Source: Anastrepha obliqua (Eukaryota > Arthropoda > Insecta > Diptera > Tephritidae). Taken from it: a stretch of 64,000 bases of DNA. How positions within the stretch are numbered: position 1 is the stretch's first letter; every line of letters begins with the position of its first letter. The notes below the pieces were generated by a model, which had not been told where the DNA came from, made no database searches, and saw only the letters and a program-made list of their open reading frames with translations. A program made the position numbers and the translations under genes. Positions 1 through 11,900 of the stretch are shown here, piece after piece. Where the stretch lies: the NCBI RefSeq assembly GCF_027943255.1, contig NC_072894.1:80515601-80579600 (forward strand). The letters are read 5' to 3'.

Positions 1-84
1 ACATGATTTGTAAGATTGCCTACTTTAAGATGAAATAGCGTGTTTGGCATATATGTACATATATATATAGTCACGTCACTGTTG

Positions 85-545
85 ACAGTTATGACTTTGG
101 AGTTGTAAGATATTTCGCTTATTTAGGAACCATTATTAACACCGATAACAATGCCAGCCTAGAAATCCAACGTAGAATCTCTCTTGCCAACAAGTGCTAC
201 TTTGGACTAAGTAGACCACTGAGTAGTCTCTCGACGAACAAAACAAACACTCTACAAGCCTCTCATCCTGCCCGTCTTAACGTATGGCGCAGAAGTGTGG
301 ACGATGACAACATCCGATGAAGCGACGCTTGGAGTGTTTGAGAGAAAGATTCTGCGGAAGATTTTTGTACTTTGCACGTTGCATACAAACTCTCCGGCTC
401 TGAAACTATTCGATGCGGTACTAGCTGGTGGCAGCAGAGGAAGAGGAAGGCCGAGAAGGACTGGGCTTAATTTGGAGTGGCCAACTGGCGTTGATTAACC
501 TTGAAGTAGCCAGTAAAAATCGCGAAAATATCGAGGAGATACCGT
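85..545 (+). mobile_element. LINE reverse-transcriptase C-terminal remnant (RTE-like)
   Basis: Reading across frames gives YLGTIINTDNNASLEIQRRI near 140-180, then a stretch matching ILPVLTYGAEVWTMT, and ERKILRKIF near 340-365, followed by a Gly/Arg-Pro-rich tail (RGRGRPRR) near 436-456. This order is the usual end of RTE-type reverse transcriptases: thumb region, YGAE/W block, then GRPRxRW tail. At least one frameshift and several breaks are present and no RT catalytic motif remains in the window, so this is a dead 5'-truncated fragment. The clade assignment is inferred from motif order only. Confidence 0.6.
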
Positions 546-1090
546 TTTTTTCACTTTTTTTATTATTGTGAGTTTATAGATTCCAAACCATCATAAATAT
601 AATTTTTGTTTAAAATATTTATGTATTTGCAAACTTAGGTAAAAACTAAAAGAACTTAGCTAAGTTCTATTAATAAATTGGCCACTTTCACTTAATTGCG
701 AATTACCCTAATATTTAATTGTATCCGTACAAAGTATAAAAATTTGTTCTCTGTACACAGCGAAACACTTGCTACATTCTACTCATTTGCAATTAATTTC
801 AATATGACAGGAAAATTAATTTTACTAGAGCCCATTTCTGACATGTTAACCAAATGCAAAGTACATACGCATGCATCTAAATACACTTAACGACGGCACA
901 CAGCTACAAAAAACGACAACCAGGTGGTCAAATGGTCCTTATTAAAATGAAGGAACTACTGCAGTATGATGATAAATTTGTGACTGCGTAAATATGAGTT
1001 CTGAAAGTGGGATAAATGAGGAAGGAAACTATTTCTAAAAAAAAAAAACAGAAAAACCAAACACGGTGACTTAAGACAAAACACAAAGAA
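546..1090. other. AT-rich sequence, no gene seen
   Basis: No splice-compatible coding segment, RNA gene or recognisable transposon core. The short open frames here have no recognisable motif. Confidence 0.5.
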
Positions 1091-1094
1091 TTGG

Positions 1095-1485
1095 CTGACC
1101 GAACTAATAGCTGACCGGTCTGTATTGATGAAAGATCTAGTTCTGTGCTCATTCCTTCTAAGCCAAACTTTCCTAGTTATCTCACAAGTGAGCTACATGG
1201 AGCATCTACTGTTCTACTGTTGGTTAACCAAGCTGATGCAGACCTTGCTTGAAAATAAAGGAAGGCCCATATATTGGGCAGAATTGGCTCATTTAAGATT
1301 AGTTCTATTCCTAGCCAAGTCATCCGCGATGCAATTTTCAAGAATGTCTCTGTGTCCAGGAACCCAGACAACGTTCGTGATGAACCGCTTAGCCAGCTCA
1401 TTAAGAATAGATTTACATTCAATTGCTACATTGGAAGAGGTATTCTTGTGCTGTTGAGAATTTGCGGCAGCTTAACTGGTAGAGT
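1095..1485 (-). mobile_element. LINE RNase H fragment
   Basis: On the minus strand the frame around 1420-1330 reads NVVWVPGHRDILENCIADDL, the WVPGH...N..AD block typical of the RNase H domain carried by some non-LTR retrotransposons. The SDSQAA block normally upstream is not seen, and the frame breaks just downstream, so only a piece of one domain survives. The plus-strand open frames over this interval are its antisense shadow. Confidence 0.65.
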
Positions 1486-1599
1486 AGATGGACTACAATG
1501 GACGAGTCTCTGGCCCACAACACAGCCTCTTTTATACTTATTAACTCAGCTTGAAAAACGCTGTAGCACTTTTGAGTGGATGCCACTCCCGACCTTTTG

Positions 1600-2430
1600 A
1601 TTTGTAGTATATTAACTTTTAAGGGAAATAATAAATAAACAAATTTAATATTATTATTTATTATTAATCATTTTCCTCTTCCAAAGAATCGGAATATACC
1701 TATTGTCCATATTGGGTGAGGAGGTTGGTTCTACTAAAAGAGTCAACTCGTCTATCCGTTATTTATTTTAATTTTACTGCGACAGTTTTTTTTATTTATT
1801 TTTTTCATATTTTTTACCCGTAGAAAGTTCGCTACCCATTTAACTTCTTAAATGCATGCGCCTCGTTTTAAGTCAAGCCACCAGGTCCTGAAGAATTTCT
1901 TAAAATTTCTTTTCCTTAAAATTCTTTCTCTTTATTTCTTTAAATTTTGTAAGAAATCTATTGTTCTGTTTTAATTGGTTTAATATTTTGAACAATTTGT
2001 TTTTAATCAAGTCCAAAATAGCAAGTTTTTACAGCCATGCCGGAACTACATTTAAATCATGACAGCATGACTCAATTCGAGGTGCTAACCATAAATGAAT
2101 TTTTCAAAAATGAGCAAAAGATATCAATAGGTCAGCTTAATATATATATTTTGTAGATAAAGATCTTTCCAGAACCTGCACGTCAGCAATAGATACAGTA
2201 AAAAAAAGTATTATTTTATATTCAGTATTTGTGTACCTTGCATAGGACCAACATTTTTTCCGCCAAAATTTGTACGATTCCGACCATAGTGCAGTTTAGA
2301 AACATAGAACGCATGTATGTAGGTGCATATAATGGCAGAAGCCGATGCTCTGTCGTGTCGCAAACAAATCAGCTGTAGATGGTACAAGTAATACAAGTGT
2401 AATCATTTTGCCAGGTTTTAACAGTTTGTT
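1600..2430. other. AT-rich sequence, no gene seen
   Basis: Poly-A/T-rich sequence without a coding segment or repeat that I can classify. It ends at the TA dinucleotide flanking the 2438-3746 transposon. Confidence 0.5.
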
Positions 2431-2437
2431 CTATGTA

Positions 2438-2490
2438 CAGGGTGGCGCACGAATCGTGCTACAAAAACAAAACGTAATAACTTTTTTTCT
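2438..2490 (+). repeat. Left terminal inverted repeat of the 2438-3746 transposon
   Basis: 53 bp, the reverse complement of 3694-3746 with a single mismatch (A versus T at the 24th base from the tip). Confidence 0.93.
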
Positions 2491-2552
2491 AATCAATGTA
2501 TTTAACTTTTTGTTTTTTTATTGTATAGATAATTCAATTTTATTTTATGTAA

Positions 2553-3632
2553 CTAATTAGTTTTGAAAATAATAGAACGTAAATGACCTCCATGCTCATT
2601 CACGCATATGCGACACCTGATGAGAAAATTGTTCATTGCACACTGAAGGGTTGAAGTCGGGATCGCCTCAATTATTGTTGTGATGGACTGCTTCAATTCA
2701 GTCAAATTACTTGGTTTTGCTTTATACACCTCTTGTTTGAGATAACCCCATAAAAAAAATCTGGTGCAGTGGTCAGGTGACCTTGGGGGCCAGCGGAAAG
2801 TGGAATTTCTGGATATCAATTTATTTCTAAATTTTCGTTGGAGCTCCTCCATATCCGGTCTGGCTATATGTGCAGTTGCTCCATCTTGCTGGAACCAAAT
2901 TCTGTTAAAAGGGATACGTCTTCGCCGCAGTTCTGGATAAAAAAACTCCTTCAACATGTTTAAATAACGGTCCCCATTTACAGTCGCTGTTACACCGTTT
3001 TCTTCGAAGAAGTATGGCCCGACAATGCGCCTTGATGAAACTGCGCACCACACTGTGACTCGTTCTGGGTGCAGTTCCATCTCATGGAGTATTTGCGGAT
3101 TTGATTGACTCCATATACGGCAATTTTGCTTGTTTACATTGCCGTTTAGATCAAAATGGGCCTCATCAGACATAAACAAGCAATTTATGAAGTTGTTGTC
3201 TTCTTCGGCCATTTCAATAATTTTTTGGCAAAATTCCAGGCGAATAGGCAAATCCAGAGGGTTTAATTTGCTTGTGATTTGAACTTTGTACGGAAACAAG
3301 TTTAAGTCATCATGAACTATCCGCTGCAATGACCGTCTGCTAACTCCAATTTACGCCGACAAGTTACGAGTCGAAACTCTTGGATTTGCCTGAATTGACG
3401 ATGCTACAGCCGCGATTGTGGCTTCGACCCGAACATGGGTATCTCGATGGTACGGTCTGCGTGCGATGCTTCCAGATTCAGCAAACATGTTCACCAGCCT
3501 CATAATGGTCCATCTGCTCGGGGGAGTGCCGCCAAACTCCCGCCTAAATTCCTTTTGGACGGAAATGATGGACTGCAAAGCATGGTACCGCTGCACTATC
3601 CAAATCCTCTTTTCGGTATCCCAAGCCTCCAT
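2553..3632 (-). pseudogene. Tc1/mariner transposase, inactivated (359 codons)
   Basis: Cut-and-paste DNA transposase remnant. The N-terminal helix-turn-helix region (about 93 residues, from MEAWDTEKRIWIVQRYHAL) runs into an in-frame TAA at 3353-3351 and resumes in the same frame with IGVSRRSLQRIVHDDLNL. The catalytic core shows the first Asp in FMSDEAHF and the second in WFQQDGATAH. After PPRSPD the expected second Asp before FFLWGYLK is absent: the local sequence is explained by two nearby deletions totalling three bases, which keep the frame but replace the catalytic segment. Restoring them on paper would give 41 residues between the second and third Asp, as in the DD41D (rosa-like) mariners known from tephritids. 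What is visible is the TAA and the altered motif; the DD41D assignment is inference. Confidence 0.88.
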
Positions 3633-3693
3633 TTTTTGTAAATCTAAATACTAATCTGCAAAAAAAAAAAAAAAAAAAGCCGATTACTCACAC

Positions 3694-3746
3694 AGAAAAA
3701 AAGTTATTACGTTTTGTTTTTGAAGCACGATTCGTGCGCCACCCTG
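3694..3746 (-). repeat. Right terminal inverted repeat of the 2438-3746 transposon
   Basis: 53-bp partner of 2438-2490, followed immediately by the TA target duplication at 3747-3748. Confidence 0.93.
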
Positions 3747-3949
3747 TATTTGAAATCAATTGATTTGTCGGTTCGGCCAGGCTTGGCATGTGCGTAATGG
3801 GTTGTCATATTAGACCCTTTACGGTGGCTGGTTTCTGTTCATTTTAAATGAATGAATCAATCAAAATGAGGTTTGCACTTTCTTATAGCCTTTTGAGTAG
3901 AGGCACACTCATCAGAATATCTCATACAAACCCATTACCCTTAATAAGC

Positions 3950-4205
3950 CTAAGATAGAGCTAGGTTGGCCTGAGCGTAGGTGCATTCGGCCGAGATGTC
4001 TCAATCTTTATCGCGCTACAGCGTCACATTCAAAAAGAAAATGTGTTGGATTCTTCGGGGACTGGTCACAGAGGCAACAGAAGTCAGTGCAGTGTCTCTC
4101 GTGTGAATGCCGGTGAGCATTCTCAGTTTATCCTTAGTGAGGGTTATGAGTTGCCTAAATTGATTTCTGTTACGCAGGCATCACTATCAATTTTTTGTCA
4201 GTTCA
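3950..4205 (-). mobile_element. LINE RNase-H C-terminal tail fragment
   Basis: In minus orientation two frames together give LTKDKLRMLTGIH and then HCTDFCCLCDQSPKNPTHFL followed by FECDAVAR, resembling the 'L.GxxTGH...C..C....T..H.L..C' tail of RNase-H-bearing LINEs. One frameshift and stops interrupt it. The 3747-3950 stretch before it is unclassified. Confidence 0.55.
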
Positions 4206-4834
4206 AATTACTGATATGAAATTAAGTATTTTTTGCCCGTTAATGTAGGAGTTCTTCGACAACTAAGGGGACACATGTAGCACATATAAAGGTTTCCTGC
4301 AAAATTTTTGAAACCGATTTTTTTCAAAAAAGTTTCGTTCAGTAGATAATTAATGTGGTTTTATATTAACAAAGTGTCATTTTTAAGGGTCCAAATAAGT
4401 AAACTTTGAAATGCGTCTGTATTCGTTGGAGCTACATACAAAATTTTTGGAAAAGTCGCCAACGACCTTCGTCTTTTCAACAAAACAAAAAACCAAGAGT
4501 AGTTAGCACGCTTAGAACATCACTGAGGCCACCAATCTAAAGAGGAATACATTTATGTTCCATTGGTTGCCCATGGCCAATTAATATTAATTAAAGTTTT
4601 ACAAAGGAGTTGATTTACTATGAAAAAAGTAAATTTCTTGTTGTTTGCCTCGCTTGCAGCATACGACAAACCTCTTAGTGCACGTAACCATTGTGCGAGC
4701 TGCATCGGCACCACAATTTGGGCTGTCACGAAATTGATTTCCCTTTCTTAAACTGCTTTATGATGATGCATTTTTTTACACGTTTGCAGGCACCCAATCG
4801 AATGAATTTCCCAATGGAAACGTTACGGTCGTTA

Positions 4835-5040
4835 AAGGTTTAAGTTCAATAATCGTGTAATCCGCCATTTTCGTGATGCCAGTTAGCTACGATTTTACAC
4901 TGTGTGTCGGCAATTTAGAGCAGATTCAGGCACTTAAAGGCAGTGTAGCTTGCGTTATTGCTGAAATGGGAGTTGAAATCAACGAAAATGTGCTGCAAAA
5001 TTATAATAACTAACGTGGACGGGCCGATTAGATTTTATCC
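4835..5040 (+). mobile_element. Possible DNA-transposase C-terminal remnant
   Basis: One plus frame reads FTLCVGNLEQIQALKGSVAC followed by VIAEMG...ENVLQNYNN, a stop, then RGRAD. The pattern 'L..L...+..VIAE......LQN....+' recalls the last helix of Tc1/mariner transposases. No catalytic residues or terminal repeats are visible, so this is a weak call. The upstream 4206-4834 is AT-rich with no feature I can name. Confidence 0.3.
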
Positions 5041-7085
5041 AATTTCAATTCAACTATACAATATCATTGTATAATCAGCACAAATACCAAGAAACTTTGT
5101 ATAGGAGAGAGTTTGTTTGGGATTCCTGAGCTCAAAATGCATTTTTAAAATTTTTTCCTTTTTCCGGGTTTAAAGATTTTCTTTCGGCGTATATGTGTAC
5201 TTTTATATAAGTCAATTTCAAGTAAACTCCTTGATCTCCTTATGTTTGTGACCTGATTGTCAAGTTGTGACCTGAATGCCAAGTTATTAAATAAAACACA
5301 ATTTTTTAATTTTTAATTCTCATTTTATTAAAACTTTTCGCTCACTACTTAAATTTTTCGAAATTTATTGTTACGGTTTTGTTTTTTATTTGAAAACTGC
5401 CATAACTTAAGTGCTTTTTCCTAACCAGTTTATCGGGCTTTATTGTTACACATCACTATCGAAGCTTACATTTTTCCCACCAGTTTTTCGCGCTTATACG
5501 CGAGGAAAATTGTTTGTGGATGTACGCGCATGTTGTTGTTAGTTTACTGGGGGTAAAAACTAATATCTTTTTGAACATATTTATTAACTCATAATTATGT
5601 CATTTACGATAATCTCAATTGAATGAAGTAACATACAATTCCACAGATAATTAGAAGGCTTACACTGTCTACTTAGTAAAAATGTTGAACGAATTTTTCT
5701 ACAGTATTTTTTAGACCTCTTTATCATCGACCACCTACAACCACATTGGGTTGCACACCGGTGCGGTGGTAAGTGGTGTTTGGACTAGTACGCAAACTAA
5801 ACCAATTTTTTGCATGCTTCGAAATAATTTGCACAAGAGTGTCAATCCTGTTAACATCGCACACAGCCAAATTAATGGGTGGTTCGCTTCACACTCTGCA
5901 AAAATAGAAGATATGTATGTGTATGTATGTACAAATCTGCGTGCATGCACGTATTTGAAGTGAAAATGAATTTTCGGAGAAAAAATATACATAGGTATAT
6001 AGGGATGTACGTATGTATGTACGTATAATAAATACTCATATGTATGCACTCGCAAATAGCCCAGAGGAAAAGTAAACAATTATGCCACGAAACTGCACAA
6101 TTGCATTGCAAGGAAAAGAAGCTATTCAATGAGTTTCACTGAGTAGAGGAGCTATAACAATTTAGACACGCACACAAACGCACTCTTCGAATATTTGCAA
6201 GTATAAATATGTATGTATGTATGGTATATTTTCACGTAAATGAAAAAAACATACTTATAAAAAATATAAAAAAGTACTTTAGCTTGTGCAGACACTGTGG
6301 AAATAAAAATGTATCTAAAAATAAGCGCGATCCTGTGGAACAGCCTTTAATTTCATATGATTCCACAGACGTCTGGATGAGTGTGTTGAAATGCGAAAAA
6401 TTATACGCGAAATCAAATTAAAAAAAATGATGGACACAACTCGTACATTGTGGTTCAGTCATAGGATCGCACAAATAGATACATATGTATGTATGTATGT
6501 AAGTATATGTGTATATGTGTATATATACATATAGTATATGCAACTAGAACATAGGTGTGTGTGCAAATGCAGTTACCAGCGGCGGACCGAGCAACTCGTT
6601 TGGGGGGAAGCTTGACCAACGCACACATTTGAATATTTTTTTATAGAAAGAAGTGGATAAGCCATTGTGTTATTGAATAAATATAAATCTTTTGTTACTT
6701 TTTCTTACACACATAGAGTTGCCCACATAATTGAGTGTACAACTTCCTATTTAATAAAACTACTGATATGAAGATGTAAAGACGTTTTGATCATAACCAA
6801 TTTTTTGTTACATAAACTATTCTGCAGTAGGCAAAGACTGATTGCCCTCGACTTTTTTAAGTTTTTAAAATTCCAATGCATAAGAAAAATGCGTGCATGA
6901 GTATAAAAATATAGGCTTTCAGTATACTTCATGCACAAACTTAAATGTGCTCATAAAAGTTAAATTTTTAATCTCAGTGACGCATAATCAGAGTCGAAAA
7001 TAAGTCGGTCCTACGAGGAATGCGTATAGTTCGATAATGTTTATTGAACATTTTGATCTTTTTTAGCACAAACTTGAAAAATTCA
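5041..7085. other. AT-rich region with ATGT/GTAT microsatellites, no gene seen
   Basis: Contains several short runs of (ATGT)n and (GTAT)n, for example around 5912-5932, 6000-6030 and 6481-6540. The open frames at 5735-6129 on the minus strand read as Tyr/His-rich translations of these repeats and are not credible proteins. Confidence 0.5.
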
Positions 7086-7503
7086 TCTTGTCCAAAAGAT
7101 GGAGTTAACTCGAGAAAATTTTAGTGTAATGATTTATTACGATTTCGGACGTGAATTGTCGAAACTCTAGTCTAGGGTATGGTCAACTTTCTCGGCTTTT
7201 CGCGTTGAACCACCACGCTTAGCCACCGTAAAACACTGGTACAACGAGTTCGAACATGGCCACGAATTCATCAGGATGAATTTCGTGGAGGCCGTGCAAA
7301 AATGGTTGTTCTACCAGATCGACGATATTCGTCAATTGGTAACGCAAAATCGTCACGTGACATATCGCGAGATAGAGGAATCCTTGCACAATAGTGGAAC
7401 CAGCAAACATTCAATATTGCAAGAGCATTTGGTTGTCAAGAAGATTTCGTCTTGTTGGCTACTGCATAATATGACAAATTTTCAAAACAGCACTCATATC
7501 AGG

Positions 7504-7622
7504 TGGCCGCCGTAGCCGAATGGGTTGGTGCGTGAAAAATAAGTTAAAAACATAAAAAAACATATCTGCCGTTCGGAGCCGGCTTAAAAATGTAGGTCCC
7601 AAATAGGAGGAGGAGCTCGGAT
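7504..7622 (+). repeat. tRNA-derived SINE fragment
   Basis: Contains the RNA polymerase III A-box-like TAGCCGAATGGG (7513-7524) followed by GTTGGTGCGTGA, then jumps to the 3' half (ATCTGCCGTTCGGAGCCGGC and AGGAGGAGGAGCTCGG). The B box and central part are deleted. It is the same family as the copies at 17.4, 27.2, 39.8 and 53.3 kb. Confidence 0.75.
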
Positions 7623-7841
7623 CTATGCATATGAGTAGCAAATTAAACATCAGTCGACAGCATGGGTGTTCCAAAACGAGGTTAATCCAACACAAGTTGT
7701 TCGCGGAAGAAGCACCTCAAAGTGAATGGCCGTGTGTTTTCTTCGAAAATGTGGTCATGTCGCAACTGTGCTACTAGAGTCAAATCTGACTGGTACGCAA
7801 TCGCTTCTTCTGGCCAGAAGTTTTTGGATAAGTAAGGAATA

Positions 7842-8760
7842 CCAATTGGAGTCTTCAGTGACAGTCAGGCTGCATTGAAGACCCTGGAGAACGCGAAGCA
7901 AACCTCAAAGATTGTTCAAGAATGTAAGAAGAAGCTTAATTCTGTCGGAAGACAAAACAGGCTTGTACTTATATGGGTTCCGGGACACTCCGGTGTTCAA
8001 GGAAACGAAATTGCCGACGAATTGGCCAACCGTGGATCAGCGGTGCCCCCACAGGGGCCAGAGCCAATAATCGGAGGAATCAAGAATTGTATCAGCGATT
8101 ATGTAGGCAATCTACATAAAGAGCGATGGTCCGGTCTGGAACGCTGCAGAACTGCAAAGTGTTTTGTGACAAGTCCGAACAGAAAACTGTCAAACTTTCT
8201 ACTAAAACTTAGAAGGAAAGATATTCGGTTGATGGTCGGCATCATTACAGGACACAACCCACGGGGTCAGCATATGACCACCATTGGAATCATCGAGAAC
8301 CCGGTATGTCTGTCATGCTTGGAGGAGGCGGATAGCACTGAGCACTTTCTCTGTGAGTGTCCTGCCTTTGCTGGAGCAAGCCTACGAATATTGGGTTCCG
8401 ATATCATGAGAATGAGTAATATTCGTTCTCTAAATCTGGAGGATATTTACAGATTTGCCAAAGAATCTGGAAAATTCTCACAGGACTAACTATCTCTATC
8501 TCTGTCTCTATTCTTTCCTATCTCTTTCTCTGATACTTTTCTCCTTCCCTCATTGACTATCTACCCCCTTTCCAGAGCTTTAAATACAATGGGCTCTTTA
8601 GCCTGAGTGTTTTAGGAGCCACCAATTCTCCTGGTGCTCCTAGGCTCGACCTTGTCAAATTCATATTTTCAAATTCAAGGAATACGAACCGCAGAAGGCG
8701 AGTGTTCCCGAACATTAATAAAAGAATAATGAGGTCAACATTTTTCAATACCTGAAAAAG
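7842..8760 (+). mobile_element. 5'-truncated LINE inserted in mariner; RNase H domain
   Basis: A frame open from about 7846 to 8489 begins GVFSDSQAALKTLEN, the DSQAA block of RNase H, then LVLIWVPGHSGVQGNEIADE with the catalytic-region His/Asn/Asp, and ends in a Cys/His tail CLSCLEEADSTEHFLCECPA typical of I/LOA/R1-type non-LTR elements. Everything upstream (endonuclease, reverse transcriptase, first half of RNase H) is missing, as expected for incomplete target-primed reverse transcription. After the stop at 8487-8489 there is a CT-rich 3' UTR (8490-8580) containing repeated TCTCTATCTC-like tracts. About 215 codons remain open, so this copy is younger than most LINE fragments here. The clade is not certain. 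Confidence 0.8.
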
Positions 8761-8939
8761 TTGCTGAAGTCTTTAAACTGCTCGTTTTGTAGATATTTAC
8801 TTCTGTGTGGCCAAAGTGCTTTGAAAATTGGTTCAAGTAAATACAGAAGTTTTTTTACTTTCGAGCAGAGTATTGTGAAAAACAATAAAACCATTCCCAT
8901 TATTATTTACTGTGTTTTCATTATTGGGCGCAAAGTATG

Positions 8940-11900
8940 AAAAGTAACCCAGAGATAGAAGAAAAACTATAATTTATTTTAAATATGGTCCAATTAGTGC
9001 TTATTTTCAGTTCAGAATCGGGTTTAAATTTATGATGCTTTAGCTGGTATTTAAATCGGGTATATTAAATGTACGTATGCCTGTGCACCTAATAAAAATA
9101 TTTCATTGTCAGGGTATTGAAATTCAGCATATTGATTTTAATATCAGAAAGAATAAAAGATTGTCAAGACAAAAAAAAAAACAAAAAACGTTTCAGCTGC
9201 ACTTTTCTGTAAAAGGTAATAATGAAGCATGACTTCCCGTAAATGCTGTTTTTCCGGGACGAACGTAGATATTTTTGACGTCAGATAAAAAAAGATCTTT
9301 ACGTCTCAAACGAATGTCAACTACTGCGGATCGACACCTCACATATGTGTATATACCTTCAAATCCCCAGTATATTACTAGAGCGAACACAAAGATAGTA
9401 TCAGCAGCGGCACCTCTTTTACGAGGCCGGAAACTTATTTCCATACCCAATATCAAAAAAGTTGTTCCTAATAGGGATGAACAGTACTAAACTTCGCAGT
9501 ATATTTCGAGAATGAAAGTAGCTTCTCATAAAAACCATCAACCCTAGGAGGTTTCCAAGTCCCAAGGGCTTGTGGGACCGTCGGAGAATTTCATACTCAC
9601 AAAGCACCCTCCTCTGATAGATACGCCTAAAATTTACCAAAATGCCAAACAAGAAATTATTGCTTTGGCTGAAGTGCAAACATTTGTGTTTACTCAGAAA
9701 AAAGTACTACATACATAAGTATGAGCTACAACTGGTGCCAAAAGCCAACTGAAAGATTTGCTTGCGTTATGTATGTAGTTGTATGATATATTTTTCTTGG
9801 CGGCTTTCGCAAAATATTAAATTTGTTAACTATTTTTTTACTCATTTATTATACATTGAATAAGTAAATATGTATGTGTATACAAAATAAACAATAGTAC
9901 ATTATTTCATATACACATACATACATACATATAAGTTTTGGAAAAATCTAGAAAAGATATGCATATGTACATATGTAAGTAGAAGGGAACAGCTGCAAGG
10001 CATCTGTTCTGTATCTCTCATACATATAGATATACTTGTACATCCATACATACAATCAGTAAGGAAGAGATACATTGCACAAGTACATGAATATTCGCTA
10101 ATAGAATGAAAAAAATTGCTGCGAGAGTAGCAGTCAATTCATTCAAAATATAATTTGAAAAGACATGACTAGTAATTGATTTTTGCAAAGCTGAAAAAAA
10201 TTATTGTAGCTTAAGGCAAAATGCTGAGTAGAACCAAGAAATTATCTAGGTTTTCGTTATTTTCTGACTCACCCAATATCAATAAAACACGAGAACCTGT
10301 TCTTATCCCTGAAGTTAAGCAATTTGCTGCCGTACCTGGTAAAAGTCTGGGTACATTTAAGCCACTAGCCCACACAGAAAACTATGTTAATATTCTGTGG
10401 TCTAGAGAGAGAGGGAAAGAGAGATATTTTCCATATCTCAAAGGGTTGGTGTGCATTTTTTGAGTTTGGCAAATCCGAGAACCTATGTATGTCTATGCGT
10501 CACGAACTATGCCATTTGCACATATCTTATCTCGCGGTTCAGCCTGAGTTTTCGAAATCGCAGGAGCATACATTTTATTACAGTTACCAAAACAAGATTA
10601 GAATTTTGTGATACATTTTTTCCCCGAGCTGGAAAACGTCTAAAGGAATCCACTCCACTCGGCTGTTCTTGCATATCTTCCCCCAGTATTGTGTTCGTCA
10701 ACCATCTCTTACAAGTGTTGCGTCTCAATAACTCAATTTTCTTATATCATAAGCGCACGTTGGCTGCAAACATTACCGGGATTTGAGTCAGAGTTAGATT
10801 TTTAGAACGTGTGAACTCTTAAAACAAGGGAGACATGTTTAATACCGTCGATGGATCAATCAAGCGAAAGCACTATACCTAATTTGACCCAGTTTTTGTA
10901 TGCTGTCAGTCCATTTTTGTCAGCTATTTGCTTTGTATGTCGGTCAGCAGAGGTTTCGACGTGATAGCAGAATATTACCCCTTCCATTACAAATCCTTTT
11001 TAACTTAGCACTTTGGTTTTTAATAGCGGTCGGCGCTCACCAGACAATTTCAAACTGTACTTTGGACTAAAGAGTTTGAAATTTTAACGACAATTTGTTA
11101 GTTTTTTTTAATTTTGTGGAATGTTTGAAACTTTAAGTTATATGGTTTTAGCTGTAGTATAAACTAAATTTGTTGAATAAAAAAAAAGAAAACTAAAAAA
11201 TATATATAAAGTCAAAGCTGTGCACTATACCCCCCTGCTATTATTATGAGCACAGTTGTACATATATTACAGATCCTTTACCGAGCTTGCAATTTTTGAA
11301 TTTAAAAGAACTTCCAAGTCCGAGTAATAATATTGTTTAAGTTTTTAAAACGTTTGTGTATTTTAATGGAAAAGGACATATTGCATAGATAGAATTTTTT
11401 TATTTTTAAGGTCTTAACTTATTAGTAAACTGACTCTGTAAACCCGCACAAATCGAGCACAGAGGATCTTTTCTATTCGAGCTCCTTTTCACGACTTCGA
11501 GCATAAAAGCCAAGTTTGAGTTAGAGTACTGGCGGTTAGGGCCTTCAGCTTAACTTTAACAGAGTCCCCGTGGTCTATAGCTCGAAAATGTAGGGTATTT
11601 TCAGGAATTTTTTTTTACCATAAAAAAATTAAAAACGATATTTAAATATTTTAGGACTTTTATTTAACTTCTTTTACATACAAAAATAATTTTTTTGTTT
11701 TTTAATTTTTATAATTTTAAAAATGGCGTTTATCTAAAACACAAAAACCAAAAAAAAAAAAAAAAAAAATCAGTACGACTGTAGCTACGTCCCGCCAATA
11801 GAATAATAAAAAAAAAACAAACAAAATGACAAAATGACGCGGTTTCGAACTTGACGATTGAACCCAGACGATTGGGTTGAATAGTTTTTTTTTTTTTGAC

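Larger units (their letters stand above)
2438..3746 (-). mobile_element. Tc1/mariner-superfamily transposon, nearly complete (1309 bp)
   Basis: Both ends are visible: 53-bp terminal inverted repeats beginning CAGGGTGGCGCACGAATCGT, one mismatch between arms, each flanked directly by a TA dinucleotide (2436-2437 and 3747-3748), the target-site duplication expected for this superfamily. One minus-strand transposase frame fills most of the interior. An A-tract of about 19 bases lies at 3660-3678 just upstream of the transposase start. Near-identity of the arms suggests a fairly recent insertion, but the transposase is broken. Confidence 0.92.
7085..8940 (+). mobile_element. mariner-like element interrupted by a SINE fragment and a LINE
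   Basis: Three separated blocks form one mariner (DD34D-type) transposase remnant. Block 1 (about 7099-7497) begins MELTRENFSVMIYYDFGREL and continues with LATVKHWYNEFEHG and QNRHVTYREIEESL, the N-terminal DNA-binding domain. Block 2 (about 7650-7840) holds WVFQNEVNP and later a CGHVATV-like segment from the catalytic domain. Block 3 (about 8790-8900) gives CFENWFK and AEYCEKQ, the C-terminus. The gaps are filled by SINE sequence (7504-7622) and a LINE (7842-8760). Upstream untranslated sequence resembles that of the 12.95-14.11 kb copy, so both belong to one family. No functional frame remains. Confidence 0.75.

Noticed and set aside
1125..1600. Plus-strand frames of 108-110 codons
   Set aside because: They are antisense to the LINE RNase H fragment with the WVPGH motif and have no motif of their own.
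5735..6129. Minus-strand frames of 85-114 codons
   Set aside because: They are Tyr/His/Thr-rich translations of ATGT/GTAT microsatellites.
10221..10786. Three overlapping plus-strand frames of 75-111 codons
   Set aside because: No motif, no splice context and low-complexity GA and T runs; likely chance.
11015..11060. SINE-like string AATAGCGGTCGGCGCTCACC
   Set aside because: Only about 40 bp resembles the SINE body and no flanking family sequence is recognisable.
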